Below the pieces are notes generated by a model that did no database searches, was not told the origin of the DNA, and was given only the letters and a program-made list of their open reading frames with translations. 64,000 nucleotides of DNA from Tabrizicola sp. (GTDB taxonomy: Bacteria > Pseudomonadota > Alphaproteobacteria > Rhodobacterales > Rhodobacteraceae), in contig NZ_JALHQD010000003.1 in the NCBI RefSeq assembly GCF_022842145.1, positions 406,042 to 470,041 of the forward strand. Reading direction: 5' to 3'. Positions 50,093 through 58,974 of the stretch are shown one piece after another. The position numbers and the translations under genes were made by a program. Numbering within the stretch: the first letter of the stretch is position 1; each line of letters starts with the position of its first letter.

Positions 50093-51019
50093 CTATTTGG
50101 CCCCGTAGTGGCGGTTCACGCGGTTCAGGAACCACAGGTAGAAGAGCGAGAAGGCCGCCAGCAGCACCACGATCACGACGGCCCGCGCCGCACCCTCGCC
50201 AAAACGCTGGGAGGAGATGGCGACCTTGTAGGTGTCGATGATAAGGGTCGTGGTGGCTCCGCGCGGGCCGCCTTCGGTCAGGATCCAGATGATCTCGAAG
50301 CTGTTGAAGGTCCAGATCGCGGAGAGGAGCGCCATCGAGACAATCACCGGCATGATCTGGGGAATGGTGATGCGGCGGAAACGATACCAGCGGCTGGCGC
50401 CATCGACCCAGGCGGCCTCGTAGAGGTCCTTTGACACCCCCTGCATGGCGGCCAGGAAGAACAGCGTCACCATCGGCGTGCCGACCCAGACGTCGGTGAC
50501 GATGGCCGAATAGAAGGCCGAGGTCTTGGTGGCGAGCAAGGCCACGCGGTCCTCGACCAGCCCGAATTCCTGCAACAGTCCCGAGATCAGGCCGAAATAG
50601 CCGTTGTACATCCACTTCCAGCCGATGACCCCGATGGCGACCGGGATCACCCAAGGCGGCATGACAAGGACACGGAACAGCGCCTTGCCGGGGATCGCGG
50701 CGTTCAGAAGCGAGGCGCCGATCAGGCCGACGATCAGCTTCAGGCTGACGGCCAGCGCCATCCAGTAGAAGGTCCGCCCCACGGTCTGCCAGAACTTCGG
50801 ATCGGCAAACAGCGCGGCGTAGTTGGCGATGCCGACGAAGTTCTCCCCGCCCAGTGTGGCGTCGGTGAAGGAAAGCCGGATCGTCTCGGCCAGGGGCCAG
50901 ACGACGATGACCAGGATGAACAGCAGGGCGGGCGAGATGAGGAGCCAGGCAAAGGCGCGTTCGGACAGCTCGCGACGCTGCATCCGTTCTGGTGCTGTCC
51001 CCTCGGCGACAAGCGTCAT
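50093..51019 (-). CDS. Sugar ABC transporter permease, MalF type
   Basis: A 308-residue permease with six membrane helices and EAA motif YEAAWVDGASRWYRFRRITIP near residue 205. GGGGGAACCGC precedes ATG 51019. It is the first gene of the ten-gene minus-strand amino-sugar operon, divergent from the GntR gene across a 231-base AT-richer regulatory region. Confidence 0.92.
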   Translation of the reverse strand: MTLVAEGTAPERMQRRELSERAFAWLLISPALLFILVIVVWPLAETIRLSFTDATLGGENFVGIANYAALFADPKFWQTVGRTFYWMALAVSLKLIVGLIGASLLNAAIPGKALFRVLVMPPWVIPVAIGVIGWKWMYNGYFGLISGLLQEFGLVEDRVALLATKTSAFYSAIVTDVWVGTPMVTLFFLAAMQGVSKDLYEAAWVDGASRWYRFRRITIPQIMPVIVSMALLSAIWTFNSFEIIWILTEGGPRGATTTLIIDTYKVAISSQRFGEGAARAVVIVVLLAAFSLFYLWFLNRVNRHYGAK

Positions 51020-51091
51020 GCGGTTCCCCCTGTTCAGCCTTGGGCCACGAGGCAGCGTGGCGCGGGTCGAATCATGTCGTTGCTGTGACGA

Positions 51092-51238
51092 TACCAAAAA
51101 ACCGAAGCAACGCTACCATCATAATACCAAAAACGCGAAAGAGGCGAACGACTAACGGATTTCGCTTGTTTTTACCGTGGTTCGTGGTCCATCCTGCCGC
51201 CAGCCGATGGGATTGGTCCCATTGATATAATACCAATT
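51092..51238. promoter_or_regulatory. Candidate GntR (NagR/HutC-type) operator region
   Basis: ATACCAA occurs three times (51092-51098, 51125-51131, 51230-51236). The last one forms an inverted repeat with ATTGGT at 51213-51218 (ATTGGT-N14-ACCAAT). The region separates the transporter operon from the GntR gene; TTGATATAAT-like sequence at 51222-51231 could be part of a promoter. Binding by the GntR protein is inferred. Confidence 0.55.
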
Positions 51239-51250
51239 CGGGGGCTTCCG

Positions 51251-52012
51251 ATGGAAGACGATCAGGCGCTGTTCCGCCCCGAGGCCTGGTTCCGCCCCGC
51301 GCGCGGCCCAAGGTACGAACAGCTTTACCGCCACCTTTCCGCGGCCATCGCGGCGGGGGAACTGCCGCCCGAAGCGAAACTTCCGCCCGAACGCGAACTG
51401 GCGCTGATCGCCGATGTCAGCCGCGTGACGGTGCGCAAGGCGGTCAGCCAGCTGGTCGAGGATGGGGTCCTGGAACAGCGGCGCGGAGCGGGGACCTTCG
51501 TCAAGCCGCCAAAGTCGAAGATGGAGCATTCGCTTTCGGCGCTCCTCTCCTTCACCGAATACATGCGCCAGCGCGGCAAGACCTCGTCCAGCCGCATCCA
51601 GCGCCGGGGGCTGTTCCTACCGACGCCGGACGAGACGATGGCGCTGGGCCTTTCCGCGGGGGAAAGGGTGGCGCGGGTGGAACGACTGCGCTTTGCCGAC
51701 GATACGCCCTTGGCTTTGGAGTGGTCTTCGCTGCCCACCGACGTTTTGCCCGACCCCGAGGCGGTGGAGACCTCGCTTTACGACGTGCTGCGGGCGACCG
51801 GGAAGGCCCCGACCCGGGCGGTGCAGCGGATCACGGCGGTCAACCTGACGGCGGTCGACGCGAAGCTCTTGCTGCTGCCGGAAGGGGCTGCGGTCCTGCG
51901 GATCGACCGGACGGCCTATCTGCCTTCGGGCCGCCCGATCGAGTTCACCCGCGGGCTTTACCGCAGCGACATCTACGATTTCATCGCCGAACTGAGGCTG
52001 GACGCACCATGA
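51251..52012 (+). CDS. GntR-family (HutC/NagR subfamily) regulator
   Basis: A 253-residue regulator. The winged helix is clear (YEQLYRHLSAAIAAGELPP, then RVTVRKAVSQLVEDGVLEQRRGAGTFV), followed by a UTRA effector domain from about residue 95. Related NagR/YvoA and DasR proteins sense GlcN-6-P or GlcNAc-6-P, which fits the surrounding genes. Its stop overlaps the hexosaminidase start (ATGA). Confidence 0.92.
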   Translation: MEDDQALFRPEAWFRPARGPRYEQLYRHLSAAIAAGELPPEAKLPPERELALIADVSRVTVRKAVSQLVEDGVLEQRRGAGTFVKPPKSKMEHSLSALLSFTEYMRQRGKTSSSRIQRRGLFLPTPDETMALGLSAGERVARVERLRFADDTPLALEWSSLPTDVLPDPEAVETSLYDVLRATGKAPTRAVQRITAVNLTAVDAKLLLLPEGAAVLRIDRTAYLPSGRPIEFTRGLYRSDIYDFIAELRLDAP

Positions 52013-53844
52013 CCCTGACCTTCTCCTCCCGCATCGAAGGGAACCAGATCCGCTGCCTGATCGGCACGGACCGCCCCTTGGCAGCGCCAGTCTTCTGCTT
52101 TTCGCTGATGGCCGCGCCGAAGGTGATCTCGGGCGGAACCTTGGGCCGCCGGGTGGCGGGTTATGCCGAGGTGGCGCTGCCGGACCTTGCTGCGGGGGCG
52201 CTGCACGAGGTGGTGCTGGAGCATGCGGTGAAGGAGTTTGGCCCCAGAAACCGGGCATGGCTGCCGCTTGGGGCCTATCTGCGGGTGGGCAAGGAATGCC
52301 TGCCTTTGCCAGCGGGGAATGACATCGGCCTTCGGGATGTGGACGGGCCAGACGCGCCGACACTGGCCCCTGGCCGCCTGCCGCTGGTCCCGCAGCCGAC
52401 CGACTGGGCTCCATCGGCCGGGGTTCTGCCGTTTCAGGCCGTCGCCCCCGATGCCGGATTGGACGCTTTGCAGGACTTGGCCGAGCGGCTTGGCCTTGCC
52501 CCCATTATCGCCGCTGGCGGTCTCGCCCTTCCCGTGACCGAGGAGGCAGGTCTTGGGCCGGAGGGCTACCGGCTGACCATCGCTTCCACGGCGCTTTCGG
52601 TCGCGGTCGGGGGCGCTGCGGGACTGCATTACGCGGGCGTGACCCTCCTGACCCTGCGCGAAACCTGCGGCGGCGCGTTGCCCTGCGGGGTAATCACCGA
52701 CACGCCCCGCTTCGGCTGGCGCGGACAACATCTTGATTGCGCACGGCATTTCTTCGGGATCGACTTCATCCTGCGCCTCCTGGACCTGATGGCGCTTCTG
52801 AAGCTGAACCGTTTTCACTGGCATTTCGCCGATGACGAGGCGTTTCGGCTGGAGGTCGACACGCAGCCGCTTCTCTGGCAGCGCACGGCCTTCCGGGGCG
52901 AGGGGGAACCGGTGCCGGGCGTCTTTGGCGGCGGTATCCGCGCGGGGGGCAGCTATTCAAAGGCTGATGTCGCGCAGGTGGTGGCGCGGGCCAAAGCCCT
53001 GCAGATCGAGGTGCTGCCCGAGATCGAGGTTCCGGCCCACAGCCACGCGATGATCAAGGCCGCCCCCGGCCTGCGCGACCCCGGTGACAACGGCGAGGAG
53101 GTTTCGATCCAGGGCTACCTCGACAACATCGTCAACCCGGCCATCCCTGCAACCTGGGACCTGCTCTTGCCCTTGGCGAAAGAGGTGGCGGGGTTGTTCC
53201 CGCTGCGGATGCTGCACCTTGGCGCGGACGAGGCCCCGCCGGGAGCCTGGGGCGGCTCGCCCGCCGTGGCGGCCCTGAAGGCGCGCGAGGGGCTGGAGAC
53301 ATCGGACGACGTGCAGGGCTGGATGCTGGCGAAACTGGGTGCGGAACTGGCTGCGTCGGGCGTGCGGGTCGCGGCCTGGGAAGAGGCAGCGAAGGGCTGC
53401 CAGGGCGGGATCGGCAACGGCGCGCTTCTGTTCAGCTGGACCGGGCAGGGGCCGGGGGTCGAAGCCGCGCGGCGCGGGCACGATGTGGTGATGTGCCCCG
53501 CGCAGAACGCCTATTTTGATCTTGCCCACAGCCACGACCCCGACGATTGGGGGGCCGCCTGGGCGGGGTACGTCCCGCTGGAAAAGACCGTGGCCTGGGA
53601 CCCCGTGCCCAAGGGGGCCGAGGACATCACGCCGCGCATCGCCGGGGTCGAAGCATGTTTCTGGGGGGAGTTCACCACCGAAGACGCCCAGGCCGAAGGC
53701 ATGATCGCACCCCGCATCCTTGGGATCGCGACCAAGGGCTGGGAGCCTGCCGGACGAACGGATGGAACCGCCTTGCGAGCACTTGCAGGGGTGTATGGCG
53801 TGCTGTTCGACAGAATCGGGTGGCGACGAAATCGCGGGGCCTGA
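52009..53844 (+). CDS. Beta-N-acetylhexosaminidase, GH20
   Basis: A 611-residue protein. An N-terminal non-catalytic region precedes the GH20 barrel, which begins near residue 240 (DTPRFGWRGQHLDCARHF). Catalytic pair is D407-E408 in HLGADEAPP; FHWHFADDEAFRLEV and VAAWEEA are further family segments. No signal peptide is apparent, so it probably acts in the cytoplasm on imported chito- or GalNAc-containing oligosaccharides. Translationally coupled to the GntR regulator. Confidence 0.92.
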   Translation: MTLTFSSRIEGNQIRCLIGTDRPLAAPVFCFSLMAAPKVISGGTLGRRVAGYAEVALPDLAAGALHEVVLEHAVKEFGPRNRAWLPLGAYLRVGKECLPLPAGNDIGLRDVDGPDAPTLAPGRLPLVPQPTDWAPSAGVLPFQAVAPDAGLDALQDLAERLGLAPIIAAGGLALPVTEEAGLGPEGYRLTIASTALSVAVGGAAGLHYAGVTLLTLRETCGGALPCGVITDTPRFGWRGQHLDCARHFFGIDFILRLLDLMALLKLNRFHWHFADDEAFRLEVDTQPLLWQRTAFRGEGEPVPGVFGGGIRAGGSYSKADVAQVVARAKALQIEVLPEIEVPAHSHAMIKAAPGLRDPGDNGEEVSIQGYLDNIVNPAIPATWDLLLPLAKEVAGLFPLRMLHLGADEAPPGAWGGSPAVAALKAREGLETSDDVQGWMLAKLGAELAASGVRVAAWEEAAKGCQGGIGNGALLFSWTGQGPGVEAARRGHDVVMCPAQNAYFDLAHSHDPDDWGAAWAGYVPLEKTVAWDPVPKGAEDITPRIAGVEACFWGEFTTEDAQAEGMIAPRILGIATKGWEPAGRTDGTALRALAGVYGVLFDRIGWRRNRGA

Positions 53845-54027
53845 AGCGCCTCTGCAACTCAGGGAAAAAGCATGTCACGAATTGGACATCAATTGGGCGA
53901 GCAGATGGCCAACTGTTTACGAATAATTAACAATCAACCATAGAATGCAAAATCAACGTTAATTCTGGGTTAATCCAGACTGTGTAATCTTTCCTCACCC
54001 AACAATTAGGGAAGGGATGAAGTGAAA

Positions 54028-54285
54028 ATGAAAAATTTGATGGCTGCTTGTTCGGTATTCGTGATGGGGGTGGGTCTTGCAACGACCACCTTCGCGGAGG
54101 GCACGATCACACCGCCCACCGAAACCTGCTTTGACTGCCCGGAGGAACCGCAACCCAAGGGCAACAACGGCTGGGGAAATGGCGTCGACGGTGCCAATCC
54201 GGGTACGCCGAAGGGCGGCACTGCGGACACCAAGAAGAATGAAGTCGTCTGGGACAAGTTCGAGGGCAAGTTCGACGGGCGCTAG
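54028..54285 (+). CDS. Small secreted Gly/Asn-rich protein
   Basis: About 85 residues. A Sec signal peptide ends TTTFA-EG near residue 24. The mature part is short and polar, with a Cys pair in CFDCPEEP and the motif GNNGWGNGVDGANPG, a pattern I know from many small alphaproteobacterial surface or secreted proteins of unknown function. ATG 54028 has GGGA ten bases upstream; GTG 54022 is the alternative. Flanked by an AT-rich upstream region and its own terminator, so monocistronic. Confidence 0.75.
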   Translation: MKNLMAACSVFVMGVGLATTTFAEGTITPPTETCFDCPEEPQPKGNNGWGNGVDGANPGTPKGGTADTKKNEVVWDKFEGKFDGR

Positions 54286-54316
54286 GCCGTGTTTCGCAGC
54301 GAATGCGCAATGTTTG

Positions 54317-54347
54317 AAATGGCGGCCGGATTTCGGCCGCCATTTTT
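54317..54347 (+). terminator. Intrinsic terminator after the small secreted protein gene
   Basis: Perfect 12-base stem AAATGGCGGCCG/CGGCCGCCATTT around GATTT, ending in TTTTT. It reads usefully in both directions and also faces the stop of the convergent AlkD-like gene at 54347. Confidence 0.92.
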
Positions 54348-55021
54348 CATGGCTTCGTCATGTGCCGTGCAGCTTCCTTCCGAGCGAAGGGTTTCAGCGT
54401 TTCGCCATGTGCCGCAAGAAACTCCCGCGCCGCCTCTGCATCATGCTTTGACAGATCCCTGACCCACCAGGCCACGGCCTTCTGAATGAACCAGTCCCGA
54501 TCCGTTGCCAGCGTCGCGCACCAGCCCAGCACTCGGGCGCGGATGGCAAGGTCCTGTTCCTTCGGGAAATTCTGCTTCGTCCAGGGCAGTGTCATCACCA
54601 GCGCCGCGCGGCGGGTCCACATGTGGGGGCTTGTGACCCAGGTCTCGACCGCATCAAGCCGCGAGGGGTCCGCCACCAGCCGCTTCTGTCCGGCGATGGA
54701 GGCATGGTCGGCCAGCGCCCAGCCGTCGAAATCGGGCACCCAGGAGGTGATCAGCTCCCAGGCCGCCTCGTCCGGGCGGATGCGCGCCTGGGTCAGCAGT
54801 TTGGCCGCGGCCAGCCGGGCTTCGTGGATGTTCGTCTCCCAAAGGTCCGCCGCCAGTGCAATCCGGTCGTCCAGCGTCAGTTCGGCCCGCCAGCGGTCAG
54901 TCAGGTCCTCGATCTGCGGAACGGTCGCGCCAAGATACACGCGCGGGACCTTGTGGTAGGCCTGCATCTCGGCGGCTTTCGTGGGGTCGGCAAGCGCCTG
55001 AAGTTCGTCCAGCGGGGTCAT
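54347..55021 (-). CDS. AlkD-like DNA alkylation repair protein
   Basis: A 224-residue all-helical HEAT-like repeat protein of the AlkD glycosylase group (VPQIEDLTDRWRAEL, LITSWVPDFDGWALADH, TSPHMWTRRAALVMTLPW, DWFIQKAVAWWVRDLSKHD). Such enzymes remove alkylated bases. AGGAGGCCCGG precedes the ATG. Whether the catalytic Trp/Asp set is complete cannot be judged without alignment. Confidence 0.85.
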   Translation of the reverse strand: MTPLDELQALADPTKAAEMQAYHKVPRVYLGATVPQIEDLTDRWRAELTLDDRIALAADLWETNIHEARLAAAKLLTQARIRPDEAAWELITSWVPDFDGWALADHASIAGQKRLVADPSRLDAVETWVTSPHMWTRRAALVMTLPWTKQNFPKEQDLAIRARVLGWCATLATDRDWFIQKAVAWWVRDLSKHDAEAAREFLAAHGETLKPFARKEAARHMTKP

Positions 55022-55074
55022 CCGGGCCTCCTAAACCATGGCCCTACCTGCCAGCCATGCGGCCCAAGGGCAAG

Positions 55075-55608
55075 TCAGCGCCGGATCAGGAAGCGCACCG
55101 AGGCGACCGCAATGCCGGCGCGGGTGACGACGGCATCATTCACGATGGTGCCGTCGGGGCGGGCATAAAGGATATCTTCGAAGCCAAGACGATTGACGCC
55201 CGAGGGCGATTTGAAGTCGGCCAGATAGGTCAGGCGGATCTGGCCGTCTTCCTCGACGACCGTGGCCTCGCCGACTGTATCTTCGCGCTTGCCCGTCCAG
55301 CGGCCCGCGCCCTGTTCCCGGAAGACCCAGGTCAGGCGGTCCTGCTGGCCATCATCGTACAGGAAGTCCTCCACCACCGTCAGCGTCCGTGCGCCTTCCG
55401 CACCGGTGACCGTGCCGTTCAGCCGGGCGGTGAAGCGGCGTTCGTCGCCGGTGAGCCAGACGCGGAAGTGGCCCTGGCCGGTCGTGCGGCCCTGGAAGGC
55501 TGAGACAAGGGTGATCGGAGGACCCGGCTCGACTGGCGGAGCGGGCGTCGCGGCACAGCCGGCAAGCGGAATGGCGGCGAGGCCGAGAAGTAGGGTTCTG
55601 CGCTGCAT
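55075..55608 (-). CDS. DUF3833-family lipoprotein
   Basis: A 177-residue protein with a lipoprotein signal (LLLGLAAIPLAGC, lipobox cysteine about residue 18). The rest follows DUF3833: FQGRTTGQGHFRVW at the start, LVVVEDFLYDDG-type centre (here LTVVEDFLYDDGQQDR) and a GVNRLGFEDILYARPDGTI end. GGAGGCCACTG decides ATG 55608. No function is established for the family. Confidence 0.85.
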   Translation of the reverse strand: MQRRTLLLGLAAIPLAGCAATPAPPVEPGPPITLVSAFQGRTTGQGHFRVWLTGDERRFTARLNGTVTGAEGARTLTVVEDFLYDDGQQDRLTWVFREQGAGRWTGKREDTVGEATVVEEDGQIRLTYLADFKSPSGVNRLGFEDILYARPDGTIVNDAVVTRAGIAVASVRFLIRR

Positions 55609-55659
55609 CAGTGGCCTCCATTTCAGAATGGATACGCAGGCGGCGCGCTGATGGATCAA

Positions 55660-55690
55660 GGGGTGCGGAGTTTTGGCCACTCCGCACCCC
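55660..55690 (-). terminator. Terminator-like hairpin after glmS
   Basis: Perfect 11-base stem GGGGTGCGGAG/CTCCGCACCCC 19 bases behind the glmS stop codon on the minus strand. The T-run is poor (TTGATC). Confidence 0.65.
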
Positions 55691-55708
55691 GGATGCTTCT
55701 TGGTAGGG

Positions 55709-57526
55709 TTACTCCACCGTCACCGATTTGGCGAGGTTGCGCGGCTGGTCAACGTCGGTGCCCTTGGCAATGGCCGTGTGATAGGCCAGCAACTGAGCCG
55801 GCACGGCATAAAGGATCGGCGCCCACAGCGGATCGACGGCGGGAAGGGTCAGCGTCTTCCAGGTGCCCTGGCCCGCGGCCTCCACTCCGGCCGCGTCCGA
55901 CAGCAGCAGCACCTTCCCGCTGCGTGCCATGACCTCTTGCATGTTCGACACGGTCTTGTCGAAAAGCGCATCCTTGGGCGCCAGGACGATCACCGGGACC
56001 GCCGCGTCGATCAAGGCGATGGGGCCGTGCTTCAGTTCACCTGACGCATAACCTTCGGCGTGGATGTAACTGATTTCCTTTAGCTTCAGCGCGCCTTCCA
56101 GGGCAAGCGGGAACATCGAACCGCGGCCGAGGAAGAGGATATCCTGCGCCGTGCCCAGTTCCTCGGCCAGCTTGGCTATGGGGTCCGACAGCCCCAGTGC
56201 GGCGTTCATCAGGCCCGGCACGAGGCGCAGGGTCTCCAGCCGGTCGCGCAGGGTGGCGGCATCGATCCGGCCCCTGTCCTGCGCGGCCTTCAGGGCCATC
56301 AGGGCCAGCACGGTCAGCTGGCAGGTGAAGGCCTTGGTCGAGGCGACACCAACCTCCACCCCGGCAAGGATCGGCAGGGCCAGATCGGACTCGCGCGCGA
56401 TCGAGGAGGTGGGCACGTTGATCACCGACACGACCGTGGCGACCTTCTCCTTGACGTGGCGCAGCGCGGCGAGTGTATCCGCCGTCTCGCCCGACTGGCT
56501 GACGAAGATCGCCATGCTGGTGGGCGACAGGACCGGGTCGCGGTAGCGGAACTCGGATGCGATATCGATGTCGGCAGGCAGTCCGGCAATCTGCTCGAAC
56601 CAGTATTTCGCCACGTGGCAGGCGTAGGAGGCGGTGCCGCAGGCAACCAGGGTGACTCGGTCCACGCCCGTGAAATCAAGGGCTTCCGGAAGCTGCAGCG
56701 TGCCTTGCGGCGAGGTGTAATGCTTCAGCGCATCGGCGATGACCACCGGCTGCTCGGCGATTTCCTTCGCCATGAAGTGCTTGTAACCGGCCTTCTCGAT
56801 GCGTGTCGCATCCAGCTGGATGCGGGTTTCGGCCCGGTTCGCACGGGCATTGCGGGCGTCATAGATCTCGGCCCCCTGGCGGGTGATGATCGCCCAGTCG
56901 CCCTCTTCCAGATAGGTGACCCGATCGGTCATTGGTGCCAGCGCAATGGCGTCCGAACCCACGAACATCTCGCCGTCGCCCCACCCGATGGCAAGCGGAG
57001 AGCCCTTGCGGGCGGCGATCATCAGGTCGTCGTGGCCGTCGAACAGGAAGCACAGCGCAAAGGCGCCATGCAGGCGGGCAAGCGTGTCCTTTGCGGCCTC
57101 GACCGGGGCTGCACCACGGTCCATCGCGCGGTTGACGAGAAGGACGATGGTTTCGGTATCCGTCTCGGATTCTTGGGTGTAGCCGTCGGCAGCAAGTTCG
57201 GCGCGCAACTCGCGGAAGTTCTCGATGATGCCGTTGTGGACGACCGCCACGCCGCCCGCGCGGTGCGGGTGCGCGTTCGTCACCGTTGCGGCTCCGTGGG
57301 TAGCCCAGCGGGTATGACCGATTCCGGCTTTTCCGGCCAAGGGGCTATGCACCAGAAGGTCCGACAGGTTCACCAGCTTGCCCACCGCGCGGCGGCGGTC
57401 CAGCTTGCCCGCGTTTACCGTGGCGATCCCCGCGCTGTCATAGCCACGATACTCCAACCGCTTGAGCGCCTCGACCAACAGCGGGGCAGCCTCATGGTTA
57501 CCCAGCACCCCTACAATACCGCACAT
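55709..57526 (-). CDS. glmS: Glutamine:fructose-6-phosphate aminotransferase GlmS
   Basis: A 605-residue enzyme making glucosamine-6-phosphate for peptidoglycan and lipopolysaccharide. The N-terminal glutaminase domain begins MCGIVGVLG with catalytic Cys2, followed by two SIS domains (VACGTASYACHVAKYWFE, VSQSGETADTLAALR, LGRGSMFPLALEGALKLKE) and the terminal AKSVTVE. It follows glmU by two bases, so both come from one transcript. Confidence 0.97.
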   Translation of the reverse strand: MCGIVGVLGNHEAAPLLVEALKRLEYRGYDSAGIATVNAGKLDRRRAVGKLVNLSDLLVHSPLAGKAGIGHTRWATHGAATVTNAHPHRAGGVAVVHNGIIENFRELRAELAADGYTQESETDTETIVLLVNRAMDRGAAPVEAAKDTLARLHGAFALCFLFDGHDDLMIAARKGSPLAIGWGDGEMFVGSDAIALAPMTDRVTYLEEGDWAIITRQGAEIYDARNARANRAETRIQLDATRIEKAGYKHFMAKEIAEQPVVIADALKHYTSPQGTLQLPEALDFTGVDRVTLVACGTASYACHVAKYWFEQIAGLPADIDIASEFRYRDPVLSPTSMAIFVSQSGETADTLAALRHVKEKVATVVSVINVPTSSIARESDLALPILAGVEVGVASTKAFTCQLTVLALMALKAAQDRGRIDAATLRDRLETLRLVPGLMNAALGLSDPIAKLAEELGTAQDILFLGRGSMFPLALEGALKLKEISYIHAEGYASGELKHGPIALIDAAVPVIVLAPKDALFDKTVSNMQEVMARSGKVLLLSDAAGVEAAGQGTWKTLTLPAVDPLWAPILYAVPAQLLAYHTAIAKGTDVDQPRNLAKSVTVE

Positions 57527-57528
57527 TT

Positions 57529-58881
57529 TTAAATCCCTTTCGCCTTCACAGCTTTAATAGCTTTCAACCTTTCGAACATCCGGGTCGCAAGTCCGGCCTT
57601 GGTGACCTGCCGCGCGCGCCCGATGGCGATGGCTTCGGCCGGAACATCCTCGGTGATGACCGACCCCGAGGCCGTCAGCGCGCCGTCGCCCACAGTAACC
57701 GGGGCCACCAGCATGGTGTCCGACCCGATGAAGGCCCGTTTGCCGATGGTGGTGCGGTGCTTCATTACGCCGTCATAGTTGCAGGTGACGGTTCCCGCGC
57801 CGATGTTGGTGAACTCACCGACATGGGCGTCGCCGAGGTAGGTCAGGTGTCCGACCTTCACGCCCTCGTCCAGGATGGCGTTCTTGATCTCGACGAAGTT
57901 GCCGACATGCACGTCCTCGGCCAGTTCCGCGCCGGGGCGGAGGCGGGCAAAGGGGCCGACCGTGGCACCGCGGCTGATGTGGCAGCCTTCGAGATGGCAG
58001 AAGCCCTTGATCTCGGCCCCGGATTCCACTGTTACGCCGGGGCCGAAGAGGACATTCGGCCCGATGATCGCGTCACGCCCCACATAGGTATCCAGCCCGA
58101 AGAAGACGGTTTCGGGCGCGGTGAGGGTAACGCCATTGTCCAGCGCCTCTGCGCGGGCGCGGGCCTGGAAGGCGGCCTCGGCCTCGGCCAGCTGGGCGCG
58201 GGTGTTCACGCCAAGGGTTTCCGCCTCGTCGCAGAGGACGACCCCGGCGGAAAGACCGCGCTTGCGAGCCAGTTCCACGATGTCGGTAAGATAGTATTCC
58301 TGCGCCGCATTGTCGTTCTTCACCTCGGCGATGAGGGAGAAAAGCAGCTTCGCCTCGGCGCAGACCACTCCGGAGTTGCACAGGGTGATGGCGCGTTCTT
58401 CCGGCGTGGCGTCCTTGAATTCGCGGATCGCCAGAAGCTGATCGCCGTCGGTCAGCAAACGGCCATATCGGCCGGGGTCGCGGGCGTGGAAGCCCAGGAT
58501 GACGACGGCGTGTTTCGCCCGCGCCTCCAGCATCCCGCGGAGGGTTTCCTCGCGGATGAGGGGGGTGTCTGCATAAAGGACGATCGCCTCGCCCGGTGCG
58601 TCGGACAGGAGGGGCGCGGCCTGGGCGACGGCGTGGGCAGTGCCGGCTTGCGGGTCCTGGACAACGGTTTCCACGGCCTCGTTGAAGGCGGTGGCAGAGG
58701 CCGCGACAGCCTCGCCCCCGTGGCCGATGACCGTGACGATGCGCGAGGGTTCGAGAGCCTGGGCGACGCTGAGGGCGTGGTGAAGAAGCGGGGCGGCGGC
58801 GACGTGGTGGAGGACCTTCGGCAGGTCGGAGTTCATCCGTGTTCCCTGACCGGCGGCCAAAACGATGACTGAAACCTGCAT
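57529..58881 (-). CDS. glmU: Bifunctional GlmU (GlcN-1-P acetyltransferase / GlcNAc-1-P uridylyltransferase)
   Basis: A 450-residue enzyme making UDP-GlcNAc. The N-terminal uridylyltransferase has VIVLAAGQGTRMNSDLPKVLH (quoted in part: AAGQGTRM). The C-terminal half is a left-handed beta-helix of hexapeptide repeats (from about residue 250) with YLGDAHVGEFTNIGAGTVTCNYDG as the acetyltransferase site (partly quoted). First gene of glmU-glmS, divergent from gph. Confidence 0.96.
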   Translation of the reverse strand: MQVSVIVLAAGQGTRMNSDLPKVLHHVAAAPLLHHALSVAQALEPSRIVTVIGHGGEAVAASATAFNEAVETVVQDPQAGTAHAVAQAAPLLSDAPGEAIVLYADTPLIREETLRGMLEARAKHAVVILGFHARDPGRYGRLLTDGDQLLAIREFKDATPEERAITLCNSGVVCAEAKLLFSLIAEVKNDNAAQEYYLTDIVELARKRGLSAGVVLCDEAETLGVNTRAQLAEAEAAFQARARAEALDNGVTLTAPETVFFGLDTYVGRDAIIGPNVLFGPGVTVESGAEIKGFCHLEGCHISRGATVGPFARLRPGAELAEDVHVGNFVEIKNAILDEGVKVGHLTYLGDAHVGEFTNIGAGTVTCNYDGVMKHRTTIGKRAFIGSDTMLVAPVTVGDGALTASGSVITEDVPAEAIAIGRARQVTKAGLATRMFERLKAIKAVKAKGI

Positions 58882-58974
58882 TCTGCCCCTTCCAATGTAT
58901 CGGCGCCCGTTTTACCCCCGTGGCAGTGGGTGGCAAGGGGCCGTCCGCTCACGACAGGTTACAGGACTGCCGAC

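Noticed and set aside
55709-57526. glmS as part of the amino-sugar catabolic operon
   Set aside because: It carries the complete glutaminase domain and pairs with glmU, so it is the biosynthetic enzyme; the catabolic paralogue is the NagB-II-like gene at 44424-45431.
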